In this document: in pieces, positions 40,654 to 47,880 of the stretch | Layout: each line of letters starts with the position of its first letter | How positions within the stretch are numbered: the stretch's first letter is position 1 | Made by a program: the position numbers and the translations under genes | Virus record (IMG/VR): IMGVR_UViG_3300036818_000131 | Span: 1 to 63,824 of that record | Reading direction: 5' to 3' (one strand) | DNA length: 63,824 nucleotides | Source: a virus | The notes under the pieces: generated by a model | Seen by the model: the letters and a program-made list of their open reading frames with translations, nothing else | Databases searched by the model: none | Told to the model about the DNA's origin: nothing

Positions 40654-41214
40654 TCAGCTTTTCCTGACCTTCGCCGCCGGTGCGGAAGCCGACGCGGCGA
40701 CCTCGGCCGCGATCGGCGGGTCTTGCAACGCCGGCTGCGGGCCGCCCAGCGGGTGGTCGCCCTCGGCCGGGAAGATGGTCGGGCGAACCGCACCGCCATC
40801 GCTCGTCTGCTCGCCCTTCGCGGCGGCCGGATCGGCGGGCGCCCCCTGTTCCCTGCCAGGATCGAGCTCGGCGATGTGCGCCCGCAGCATCGCGTTCGAG
40901 GCCTCGAGCTCGGCGATATAGAGCTCACGCGAGCTGGCCCCCGGTTCCCCGCCAGAGCCTGCCCCCCAGGGCCCAGCCTGGGGCGAAAGCAGGGGGGCAT
41001 GCTTCGGATCGGACGCCACGGCACCCGGTACGCCGACCATGCCGTGCGAGGAGGTCATCTCGCTGACCGCCTCGACCGGCAGCCAGTTGATGCCGCGCTC
41101 GTCGGGCGGAAACGAGAAGCCGTTCCACGACACCGCCCGCGGTTCGCCGTCGCGATGCGTCAGCGGCACCAGCGGGTGGGGCGTCTGAAAAATCACTGTT
41201 CCTGCGGTGTCCAT
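40654..41214 (-). CDS. Protein with folded N-terminus and disordered tail, 186 aa
   Basis: ATG 41214. Residues 1-60 (MDTAGTVIFQTPHPLVPLTH through NGFSFPPDERGINWLPVEA) look folded. After residue 60 the chain is low-complexity, with a helix (ELYIAELEASNAMLRAHIAEL) in the middle. It includes degenerate copies of two palindromic elements (40841-40860 and 40958-40993). The stop lies next to the 57-residue gene. The function is unknown. The GTG/ATG-coupled neighbours suggest an accessory head-tail protein. Confidence 0.7.
   Translation of the reverse strand: MDTAGTVIFQTPHPLVPLTHRDGEPRAVSWNGFSFPPDERGINWLPVEAVSEMTSSHGMVGVPGAVASDPKHAPLLSPQAGPWGAGSGGEPGASSRELYIAELEASNAMLRAHIAELDPGREQGAPADPAAAKGEQTSDGGAVRPTIFPAEGDHPLGGPQPALQDPPIAAEVAASASAPAAKVRKS
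40841..40860. repeat. Palindromic element copy (partial)
   Basis: GCCCCCTGTTCCCTGCCAGG, the first 20 bases of the interspersed palindrome, encoding PGREQGA in the 186-residue protein. The right arm is degraded. A weaker copy is at 40937-40957. Confidence 0.75.
40958..40993. repeat. Second palindromic element, copy 1 (inverted)
   Basis: A 36-base sequence (minus strand starts CCTGCTTTCGCCCCAGGC) that matches 32 of 36 bases at 47001-47036 in opposite orientation. Outer arms are CCTGC and GCAGG. It sits inside the 186-residue gene. Confidence 0.75.
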
Positions 41215-41378
41215 GGATGAAATCCTGCGTTGTGGCAAAGATGGACGGCGACCTCGGGCGGCACGTCGACGAGCCATGGGCTGGCCGGGTCGGTGTGGTC
41301 GGCGCGAAACGGCGGGTAGGAGGTGGTGCCGTGCGAGATCGGCGCGCTCTCGGCGCCCGCCGGGAGGACGAGGATCAC
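41193..41378 (-). CDS. Small conserved protein, 61 aa
   Basis: Starts at GTG 41378 overlapping the previous stop (GTGA). The 61 residues run (M)ILVLPAGAESAPISHGTTSY, then PPFRADHTDPASPWLVDVPP, EVAVHLCHNAGFHPWTPQEQ. It is Pro/His/aromatic-rich and probably folded around the one Cys and His residues. The function is unknown. It overlaps the start of the 186-residue gene by 22 bases. Confidence 0.7.
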   Translation of the reverse strand: MILVLPAGAESAPISHGTTSYPPFRADHTDPASPWLVDVPPEVAVHLCHNAGFHPWTPQEQ

Positions 41379-42085
41379 GGCTGCCCCAGCCCCAAGGCAC
41401 CGAGGCCCAAATGGCCGAGGCGCCGATAGGTGCGGCCATTGCGCTGCGCCCGGCGGCTCAGCTTGCCGTCGAGATCCTGCTTGACGATCTGCGTCCACTC
41501 GCCATTGGCGAGCTCGATCCCGAGATAGCCGCCATGCAACAGCGCCGGCGCCGGCTTTGTCAGATGCCGCATCGCGTCATAGGGCCCGTGGCCGCCGGTG
41601 AAATAGGCCGGGTAGCAGAAATCGGTGAGCCGCACGTGCGGCCAGCGCGGCTTGGTGTAGCCGTAGCGATCGGCCTCGACCGCGTCGCACACTTCCTGAT
41701 AGCAATGCAGTCGCGTGTGCGGGATCGGCAATATCGTGTTGACATCGGGGTCGCCGAGCATCTCGAGGAGCTCGTGCGTCGCGTCGACGGTCCAGGCTTC
41801 GCCGTACTGCATTGCATCGGCGGCGAACACCTTGCCCTGTGGCAACCCGCTGTCGTCATCGTGATAGCCGCCGGCGCCCGGGACATCGGTCACATCGAGG
41901 ATGTAGAGCGGCCACATGCCGACCGGGACCAAACCCCGCAGACCGGCAAAGTGCAAATTGGCACCGCGGCCCGGCCAATGCGACAGCCAGTCTTCGGCGA
42001 CCTGCGCCTGGAAGGCCGGGATCACCGATTGGATTTCGGCGTCGCTCAATACGGTCGAGCGGTTGACGAGGACGATATCGGTCAC
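41375..42085 (-). CDS. Zincin-like (HExxE) protein, 236 aa
   Basis: 236 residues from GTG 42085 in a GTGA overlap. The centre TVDATHELLEMLGDPDVN holds an H-E-x-x-E motif on a helix, followed by HCYQEVCDAVEADRYGY and VRLTDFCYPAYFTGG. This combination recalls a group of uncharacterised, possibly metal-dependent peptidase-like proteins in phages and actinobacteria. The metal-binding third ligand is not certain. The N-terminal 90 residues contain SHWPGRGANLHFAG and PLYILDVTDVPGAGGYHDDD. A role in virion maturation or host interaction is possible. Confidence 0.6.
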   Translation of the reverse strand: MTDIVLVNRSTVLSDAEIQSVIPAFQAQVAEDWLSHWPGRGANLHFAGLRGLVPVGMWPLYILDVTDVPGAGGYHDDDSGLPQGKVFAADAMQYGEAWTVDATHELLEMLGDPDVNTILPIPHTRLHCYQEVCDAVEADRYGYTKPRWPHVRLTDFCYPAYFTGGHGPYDAMRHLTKPAPALLHGGYLGIELANGEWTQIVKQDLDGKLSRRAQRNGRTYRRLGHLGLGALGLGQP

Positions 42086-42282
42086 GGGAATTCCTTTTCG
42101 TTCAGTGCCGCCAATGCGGCTTTGGTTTTGCTGATCTTGCGCATCGCCTCGTCGCGGATCGCGCGTGCCGCGCGGTTCTCCTGCAGGCGGGCGCGCTTCC
42201 AGGCGGCGTATTCGGGATTGGGGTTGCGCCGGTATTTGTGCGAGCGCGGATAAAGCGAGCGATCGTAGACACCATGCGGCAT
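42082..42282 (-). CDS. Small basic protein, 66 aa
   Basis: ATG 42282. The 66 residues begin MPHGVYDRSLYPRSHKYRRN and continue as an Arg/Ala/Glu/Lys-rich helix (EYAAWKRARLQENRAARAIR). The ATGA overlap with the zincin-like gene suggests co-translation. The strongly basic character suits nucleic-acid or capsid-interior binding. The family is unknown. Confidence 0.7.
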   Translation of the reverse strand: MPHGVYDRSLYPRSHKYRRNPNPEYAAWKRARLQENRAARAIRDEAMRKISKTKAALAALNEKEFP

Positions 42283-42370
42283 GGCTGACCGCCTATTTGA
42301 CCGGTTGTGGGGACGGCAAAACTCTCGGAATTCCGCGGTCACCGCGGTGTCCGCGGTGTGTGTGTGGACC

Positions 42371-42586
42371 TCAGATGTCTTGGCGGTGCGGGAAAGGCTC
42401 GCCGATACGGCACCGCGCGCGGTTGAATTGATAGCCCGGGTGGTTTTCGAGCCACTGTGCGGCGAGCTCCTGGCCGCGGATCGCACAGCCGGCCAAGCTC
42501 GTCTCCTCATCGGGGTAGATCTCAAGGCAGCTCTGCTGCGCTGAAGAGCCCATCAGGCAAAAGACGAGCGCGACATAGACCGGCAT
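42371..42586 (-). CDS. Secreted small protein, 71 aa
   Basis: 71 residues with a signal peptide (MPVYVALVFCLMGSSAQQSC). The mature part has four Cys (SCLEIYPDEE, AGCAIRGQELAAQW and ARCRIGEPF) likely to form disulfides. I have seen the ETSLAGCAIRGQELAAQWLE pattern in small hypothetical proteins of rhizobia and their phages. It follows two other signal-peptide genes and probably ends the capsid transcript. The function is unknown. Confidence 0.75.
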   Translation of the reverse strand: MPVYVALVFCLMGSSAQQSCLEIYPDEETSLAGCAIRGQELAAQWLENHPGYQFNRARCRIGEPFPHRQDI

Positions 42587-42611
42587 GCGACATTGTCCTT
42601 TTCTGCGGCTT

Positions 42612-42857
42612 TCACTTTTGCGTCGCGGTGACGGTGAGGCTTTGGGTCGAGCCGCAATGGCTCGGGTCGATCGCGTTCAGACCGACGACGATGACAGTGC
42701 CGCGAACGCGAAAATCGGCACTGTCGCCGCCAATGATCTGGTAAGTGATCGGGTTGCCGTTGCCGCCGCTCTTCAACACCGCCACGACGGTACCCGGCGG
42801 CGCGTCGCACGGCACCGAGGCGCTGAACAGCAACGTGAGCGCCGCCGCGGTCAGCAT
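42612..42857 (-). CDS. Secreted beta-domain protein, short paralogue, 81 aa
   Basis: 81 residues: a signal-peptide-like start (MLTAAALTLLFSASVPCDAP), then a small beta domain: PGTVVAVLKSGGNGNPITY, DSADFRVRGTVIVVGL and HCGSTQSLTVTA. It aligns with the C-terminal two-thirds of the next gene upstream (PGTVVSALS, GDTSDFAVSG, NCGSVPTVAIT), so the two are tandem paralogues. The start ATG directly follows the TAA of that gene. Confidence 0.75.
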   Translation of the reverse strand: MLTAAALTLLFSASVPCDAPPGTVVAVLKSGGNGNPITYQIIGGDSADFRVRGTVIVVGLNAIDPSHCGSTQSLTVTATQK

Positions 42858-43211
42858 TTACGGCTGACTTGCGGTGATCGCCACGGTCGGTACCGACCCG
42901 CAATTGGCCGGATTGACGCCATTGGGGCCGACTATGACATTCGCCCCGGACACCGCAAAATCACTGGTGTCGCCGCTGCTCGCCGTAAACGTCGCGGGAT
43001 TGCCGGTGCCGCCGGTCACACTGAGAGCCGAAACCACGGTGCCCGGTGCGCTGGTGCACGGGATCGTCGGTGCGGCCGGGGTGAAGACGATCTGCAGCGG
43101 CTTCTGGATCGTGATCGAGAGGGTGCCGGTGACAGTGCCGGCGCGCGCATGCGCGGAAGCAGCACAAAGGATCAGCGCCGCAGTCAGCGCCGGGAATGCG
43201 AATTTCATCAT
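42858..43211 (-). CDS. Secreted beta-domain protein, 117 aa
   Basis: 117 residues, ATG 43211 (a second ATG at 43208) after AAGGAATTCCC. A clear signal peptide MMKFAFPALTAALILCAASA then HARAGT. The mature protein has TVTGTLSITIQKPLQIVFTP, then the paralogous Cys-bracketed beta domain ending VAITASQP. The gene lies just downstream of a strong terminator after the capsid gene, so it may have its own promoter or depend on read-through. The function is unknown. Periplasmic location seems likely. Confidence 0.78.
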   Translation of the reverse strand: MMKFAFPALTAALILCAASAHARAGTVTGTLSITIQKPLQIVFTPAAPTIPCTSAPGTVVSALSVTGGTGNPATFTASSGDTSDFAVSGANVIVGPNGVNPANCGSVPTVAITASQP

Positions 43212-43233
43212 GGGAATTCCTTGCAAAAATAGA

Positions 43234-43269
43234 CCCGCCCCTGGCACGCCGCATCGCGCCAGGGGCGGG
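43234..43269 (-). terminator. Rho-independent terminator after capsid gene
   Basis: Perfect 12-bp arms CCCGCCCCTGGC and GCCAGGGGCGGG with a 12-base loop, followed on the minus strand by TCTATTTTTG. It would end transcription of the capsid gene before the secreted-protein genes. Confidence 0.88.
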
Positions 43270-43514
43270 GTTCCGCCGGATTTTGCGGCCCGGCGGGGGG
43301 TGAAAATCAGCCGTTTGCGATGCGGTTCTCTCGGCGCAGAATGCGACCCGCTTGCGATGGAGCCAGAAGGCACAATCGGGTAAAGGTGCGCGGGCCATCG
43401 GCTGGTCCAATCAGCTGGTGGTCAAGGGTCAATGGCGGTGTTCGCTGCACCGCTGTTGACCCGGCCACTTAACTGACTGGAACGCCGATAGGTCAAGCTA
43501 CCCGATTGATTTGA
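43270..43514. other. Capsid 3' region without gene, containing a long hairpin
   Basis: The 245 bases between terminator and capsid stop contain no supported ORF on either strand. At 43426-43462 GGGTCAA and GTTGACCC-type arms plus inner GCGGTG/CACCGC arms form a two-part stem with one small internal loop. There is no T-run. It may protect the 3' end of the capsid mRNA. Confidence 0.55.
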
Positions 43515-45029
43515 TTAACCATTTGCGATGTTGGTGAGGACGCCCATCGCAAACGGTGCGTACACCGCGAGCACCTCTTCGGCATAGACGCCGACCTGGC
43601 GCTGGCGGGTGACGATCGGCCAGTCGATCTGGTAGTAGTCTTGCCGCGTCTTGACTTCCGCGACATTGGGCACTTCGTTCGACTGGTATTGGATCGGCAG
43701 GTTTTCGGCCCAGCCGATGATCGTCCCCGGCGGTACGCGCGGGTGGATGCGGATCGGGATGCGCAACCCGCCATTGATCGCGAACGGGTTGTAGTAGTAT
43801 TGGATCACCCCAGAGGCGGTCAGCTGATACTCGCCACCGCTGCCATCGGCCGAAGCCTCATAGCGCAGCAAGGGCCCGGAACTGTTGGTCAGCACCTTGG
43901 TGGTGATGTTCTTGAGCTCTTGGCTGTTGACATAGAGCACGGTCGGGCTGAGCTCGAAATTGTCCCACATAGCCTGGAACATCGTGTCGATCTCGGTGAC
44001 CGAGCCGCGGCCCGAGGCGGTGAGCACGGTGCCGGTGCCGGCGGTACCGGTCGCCAATGACTTGACATAGGCGTTGTTGCCCGATTTCAGCGCCGTGGTG
44101 AGCAGCCCGTCATAGGCATAGTTCGGGTTGGCCGAATTGTCGGCGGTGATCGCCGAGGCCGGCTGGTTGCCGGTGGCGAGCGGTACCGCTTGGACATAGC
44201 TGTTGATCGTGGTGATCGCCTGCAATGTCTCGGTGCCGGCGCTGTTCACAGTGGAGATGAACCACGCATAGGCGACCGCACCCTGGATCGCGGTCGTCGT
44301 CATCGCCAGCGCATTGGTCGAGATCGTGACCGCCTGGCCGGCACTCTCGGCCGAGATGTTGGACGAGCCGCCCGACAATGTGTAGGGCTTGCCATCCGCA
44401 CCGGTGATCGCTTTCGAGGTCGCAACCCCGGCGAGGACCGTGCTGTTCTGGTAGCCCTCGAGGGTGAGTGCCACGACCTTGACGTAGTACGTGCCGGTCG
44501 GCAGTGTGCTGTTGGCGTTGGTCTGCGGCGACAGGCTCGGCGTCGCCGGGGTGCCCAATAGCAGTGAGGCGTTGCCGGCGAGGATCGCCATCTCTTCTTT
44601 GAGCATCATCTTCTGCAGAAGGCGGAAGGTCATCTTCGCCTGGATGTCTTCGAACGAGCGGCCAGCGCTGATCGCCTCGAAGGTCGCCGCGTCTTCTTCG
44701 CCGATCGTGACAAAGGACGCGACCTTGTTCGAGGTGTTGTAGCTCATCTGGCCAGAGCGCTGACCCTCTGGGACCCAGCCCATTGCGTCAAAGCCCGAAC
44801 CAATGATGGCATTGACCTGCCGCCAGTTGGTCCCAGTCCCCGTGCCGCCTCCGATCCGCGGCATGACATTGCGGATCGGTGTGACAAACGGGTAGAGGTT
44901 TTTCGACGGGGCCTGCAGATCGTAAGCAATGAGGCCCGTGCCGGTCGAGATCGTTTTCGCGATCTCGTCATTGGGGGACGCAAGCGCCACCTTCATCAGA
45001 TCCAGAGATTCCTGGGTAATCGGTTGCAT
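43515..45029 (-). CDS. Major capsid protein
   Basis: 504 residues. The N-terminus (TQESLDLMKVALASPNDEI, then NVMPRIGGGTGTGTNWRQVN) and FEDIQAKMTFRLLQKMMLKE resemble the spine helix of an HK97-type shell protein. Residues about 170-290 (STLPTGTYYVKVVALTLEGY and so on) form a Thr/Ala/Gly-rich Ig-like insertion. The C-terminal part GLRIPIRIHPRVPPGTIIGW and IDWPIVTRQRQVGVYAEEVL fits the shell core. Place: directly after protease/scaffold, insulated by terminators on both sides. The family name is inferred from context and length. Confidence 0.85.
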   Translation of the reverse strand: MQPITQESLDLMKVALASPNDEIAKTISTGTGLIAYDLQAPSKNLYPFVTPIRNVMPRIGGGTGTGTNWRQVNAIIGSGFDAMGWVPEGQRSGQMSYNTSNKVASFVTIGEEDAATFEAISAGRSFEDIQAKMTFRLLQKMMLKEEMAILAGNASLLLGTPATPSLSPQTNANSTLPTGTYYVKVVALTLEGYQNSTVLAGVATSKAITGADGKPYTLSGGSSNISAESAGQAVTISTNALAMTTTAIQGAVAYAWFISTVNSAGTETLQAITTINSYVQAVPLATGNQPASAITADNSANPNYAYDGLLTTALKSGNNAYVKSLATGTAGTGTVLTASGRGSVTEIDTMFQAMWDNFELSPTVLYVNSQELKNITTKVLTNSSGPLLRYEASADGSGGEYQLTASGVIQYYYNPFAINGGLRIPIRIHPRVPPGTIIGWAENLPIQYQSNEVPNVAEVKTRQDYYQIDWPIVTRQRQVGVYAEEVLAVYAPFAMGVLTNIANG

Positions 45030-45061
45030 TGGGGTTCACTCCTCCCAAGAGGGGGGCTATT

Positions 45062-45090
45062 GGCGAAACTGCGTTTCGCCTGACGCCGTC
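45062..45090 (-). promoter_or_regulatory. Structured capsid leader with GACGGCGTC motif
   Basis: GGCGAAAC and GTTTCGCC (8-bp stem, 3-base loop, 45062-45080) are followed by TGACG-C-CGTCA (45081-45091). The core GACGGCGTC is shared with leaders at 27570 and 56637. It lies 33-62 bases before the capsid ATG. Confidence 0.55.
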
Positions 45091-45117
45091 AGGCCGAGCT
45101 CGCCCGGCCGGTAGGCA

Positions 45118-45156
45118 ACAAAAAACCCGCCACCCGAGGGGATTGGATGGGCGGGT
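45118..45156 (-). terminator. Rho-independent terminator before capsid gene
   Basis: ACCCGCC and GGCGGGT arms (45125-45131, 45150-45156) with an 18-base loop, followed on the minus strand by TTTTTTGTT. It separates protease/scaffold from the capsid gene. Confidence 0.82.
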
Positions 45157-45184
45157 CCATTCGGGGGTTATCGGATGCCGAGGA

Positions 45185-47857
45185 TCAGGTTCTGCCGCTG
45201 ACCGCGCGCCCTGGCGCCGGCGCGTCGGTGAAACCGTGAATTTTCAGCGGGGTGCGCAACGAGCGCTTGATCAGCGCCTTGGTCACATCGTCGTCGCTCA
45301 TGTGCGCCAGCGCGTCGGTGACATCGACCGCGGCAGCAGTGGTGCCGCCGGCATTGTCCTGGCTCTTGGTCAGCCCCCCATTGCCGCCAATTGCACCGCC
45401 GGCGACCCGAGCCAGCGCCTTGGGCGGCACCTCTTGCTGTGCGATGTCTTCGACCCGAGCGCGCAGTTCCTGGTTCTGCGTGACGAGCCCCTGCACCAAT
45501 TCGGTGAGGCCGGTCGTCGTCTTGATCAATTGCTCGAGGCCCGGACTGCCTTCGGCGACCGCCAGGAACTCGGCCTTGATCAGAGGCTCGCCGGCAGTGG
45601 CGCCGGTCGTGGCGCCGGTCGTGGCGGTGGTCGTGGCGGTGGTCGTGGCGGTGGCTGCCTTGCCGGTATCGATGGCGGGCCCCCCCTTGGCGCTAATGGG
45701 GCCTTCACCTTCGCCAGCAGAATTGGGGGTGCCGCCCGGTGCCTCCTTGGTGGCGTGGCCGGCCCCCTGTTCCCCGCCAGGGGCATGCTTGCAGACCATC
45801 GCCATGCCTTCGCATTTCGTCAGGTGGAAATGCGCCTTGTCGAGGTTCGCCATCGTGGCACCGGTGTGCCGTGACGGCTTGCTGCCATCGGCCTTGCAGG
45901 TCTCACCATCGGCGACCGCGGCGATGCAGTGATGGGCGATTTCCATCAGCGATTTGTGGCCGGCTCCGGCCTTCTCGACATCGCGCCCGGGGGCTGCGAG
46001 CAAGGCCTCGATGATTGCGAGTGCGGTCGCATCGCTGGCCCCCTGTTCCCTGCCAGGGGCAGGCCCCTGTTCCCTGCCGGGGGCAGCCTTGGCGGCACCC
46101 GGCACCGGGGCTGCCGGCACCGCGCCCGTCGGGTTCGGCGCTGTCGTCTCGGGGTTCTTGCCGGTGTCGACCGTCGAATGCTGTGTGGCGGCCGCGGCGC
46201 CCTGCTCGGGGTTGCCGTCCTCTAGCATTTCGCGGCCATCGGCATTGAGATGAGTGGCGCCCTCGTCGAGCACCGCTTTCATCGCATCGCCCAAATGCAT
46301 GCGGTCGCCTTTGATGCACGAGGCCAGGTTCATCGCCTTGTGCATCGCAGTGGCAGCAACATCGAGTAATGCTTGGTCGCGGGCGTTGTGCTTGGCGCCC
46401 GCCTTTAAAATAAGAGTCACGAGCGCCTCCGCTCTGGGTTGATCGGGAATGGATTTCCGTAGGCATTCGGTGATGACCGAGAGCGCCACCCCCCCCATTG
46501 GGGCGACCGGCCCGTCAATGAGTTCGGGGATTTCGGTGCCCTCGAGCACCTCTTGGGTTTCCTCGGCGACGAGGTCGACGAGGAACTGGCAGAGATCGGC
46601 GCACATCGCGGCGGCGCGGCCCGGCAGGCTCGACTCGTCGCCTTCCATCGCCGCCTCGAGCGCCAGTCTTTCGCGCAGCCAGCGCAGGCTGCCGATCATC
46701 TGCGCGACGTCGCCGATGTCCCATAGGCTCTTGGCAAGCTCGGCGAGCGAGGCCTTCTCGCTCGCGGCGGGTGGCCCGTCCCCCTTTGGTCCATTGGGGT
46801 CGATCGTCTCTTTCCAGGCGGCGACAATGTGCGCCTTGAGCGCGCTCAGAGGCTCGCTGGAATATTTTCCGGAATATTTGCCGGCGTTCTTGGCTTTGTG
46901 GATGTACCGCCACGCCGCGCGGATGCGCCCCTCGGTGTCGAGCACAACGGCATAAGGCGTGGAGCCCCCATTGGCGCCCTCGGGACCCCCAACGGATCCC
47001 CCTGCTTTCGCCCCGGGCTGCGCCCCGGCGGGCAGGCTTTTGGCCGCATCGCCGCCCTTGGCGATAGCTGCGGCATCGGCGGCTGGCGCCAGCGCCACGG
47101 TGCCGGCCTCGATCGCGGCCAATGCCGCGTCGATCGCCGCCTGCGCGGTATTGGCGCCCTCGCCGGCGCGCTTCTCGATCGCGCTCTGAGTGGGCGGTTG
47201 CGCTTGGCCATCCGCAACCAAACCCGAATTGCCGGGCGCGGCGTCAACCGCGTCGCCCTCGGCGGTCAATGGCGCAGCGAGATCCTGCTGGCTCGACTTT
47301 TCGAGGCATTTGATCGCGTCGGCCTTGGCAATGTGGTGGTGCCTGGTGTCGCCGCACGACCAGATCTGGATCGGCGGATTGAACGCGGCAGCACCTGCCG
47401 CAATAGGCCCTGGAGGTCCTGCCATACTCGCTTTCCAACAGTCAAAAGTGGCTTCGGGATTGGCGGGCCGGTCGACCAGTGAGATCTCGTTGAGGACGAG
47501 CCCGGTGATCGTCTTGGGATTGCCGGCTTCGCGTTTTGTCACCCGACCGCCAATGGAGAACCCCCTGTAGACTTGGTTCTTGACCTTCGCGACGGCGATT
47601 GGATCGACGATGTGTGCGACGATGCGCGTGACATTGTCGTCGCCGACATCGGCCTCGAGTGCGGTACCCGCCGCCTGCAACTGGTGCATCTCGCGGATCG
47701 CGGGAAAGCGCATATAGTCGGGCAAGGCCGCGCGCATCGCCTCGGCCTTGACCATTTCCCCCTGATCGTCGATTGATTCGGTCGAGGCAATGCCGTGCAC
47801 CTTGACGGTGTCGTCGGCTTGCACCTCGACCTTCTCGATTTTTCCGAATAATCTCAT
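45185..47857 (-). CDS. U35-type prohead protease fused to a large scaffold-like region, 890 aa
   Basis: Residues 1-145 are a U35/HK97 prohead protease: His58 (AIREMHQL) and Ser101 (YRGFSIGGRV), plus the later NEISLVDRPANPEATF. After residue 150 comes about 740 residues of Ala/Gly-rich, charged sequence, including DTEGRIRAAWRYIHKAKNAG near 320, a helical block 380-560 and a Ser/Thr/Ala tail. The end VDVTDALAHMSDDDVTKALI looks like a scaffold C-terminus. Usual proteases of this family are about 180-230 residues. Three palindromic-element copies encode APGREQGA-like inserts at about 590-700. It matures the head and probably shapes it. Confidence 0.88.
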   Translation of the reverse strand: MRLFGKIEKVEVQADDTVKVHGIASTESIDDQGEMVKAEAMRAALPDYMRFPAIREMHQLQAAGTALEADVGDDNVTRIVAHIVDPIAVAKVKNQVYRGFSIGGRVTKREAGNPKTITGLVLNEISLVDRPANPEATFDCWKASMAGPPGPIAAGAAAFNPPIQIWSCGDTRHHHIAKADAIKCLEKSSQQDLAAPLTAEGDAVDAAPGNSGLVADGQAQPPTQSAIEKRAGEGANTAQAAIDAALAAIEAGTVALAPAADAAAIAKGGDAAKSLPAGAQPGAKAGGSVGGPEGANGGSTPYAVVLDTEGRIRAAWRYIHKAKNAGKYSGKYSSEPLSALKAHIVAAWKETIDPNGPKGDGPPAASEKASLAELAKSLWDIGDVAQMIGSLRWLRERLALEAAMEGDESSLPGRAAAMCADLCQFLVDLVAEETQEVLEGTEIPELIDGPVAPMGGVALSVITECLRKSIPDQPRAEALVTLILKAGAKHNARDQALLDVAATAMHKAMNLASCIKGDRMHLGDAMKAVLDEGATHLNADGREMLEDGNPEQGAAAATQHSTVDTGKNPETTAPNPTGAVPAAPVPGAAKAAPGREQGPAPGREQGASDATALAIIEALLAAPGRDVEKAGAGHKSLMEIAHHCIAAVADGETCKADGSKPSRHTGATMANLDKAHFHLTKCEGMAMVCKHAPGGEQGAGHATKEAPGGTPNSAGEGEGPISAKGGPAIDTGKAATATTTATTTATTGATTGATAGEPLIKAEFLAVAEGSPGLEQLIKTTTGLTELVQGLVTQNQELRARVEDIAQQEVPPKALARVAGGAIGGNGGLTKSQDNAGGTTAAAVDVTDALAHMSDDDVTKALIKRSLRTPLKIHGFTDAPAPGRAVSGRT
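45762..45784. repeat. Palindromic element copy
   Basis: A 23-bp copy (GCCCCCTG, TTCCCCG, CCAGGGGC) inside the protease/scaffold gene, encoding HAPGGEQGAGHA. Confidence 0.85.
46038..46084. repeat. Palindromic element, two tandem copies
   Basis: Copies at 46038-46060 and 46063-46084 in tandem inside the protease/scaffold gene, encoding AAPGREQGPAPGREQGA on the minus strand. This is the only tandem pair. Confidence 0.88.
47001..47036. repeat. Second palindromic element, copy 2
   Basis: A 36-base sequence starting CCTGCTTTCGCCCCGGGC with outer arms CCTGC/GCAGG. It matches 40958-40993 at 32 of 36 bases in opposite orientation. It encodes LPAGAQPGAKAGG in the protease/scaffold gene. Confidence 0.75.
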
Positions 47858-47880
47858 TGATGCGTTCCTAGAGATTTCCG

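Noticed and set aside
40344-41024. A 226-codon minus-strand ORF overlapping three small genes
   Set aside because: It is Arg/Pro/Ser-rich noise in another frame. The 57-residue and 186-residue genes in the other frames have plausible starts and folded-looking segments.
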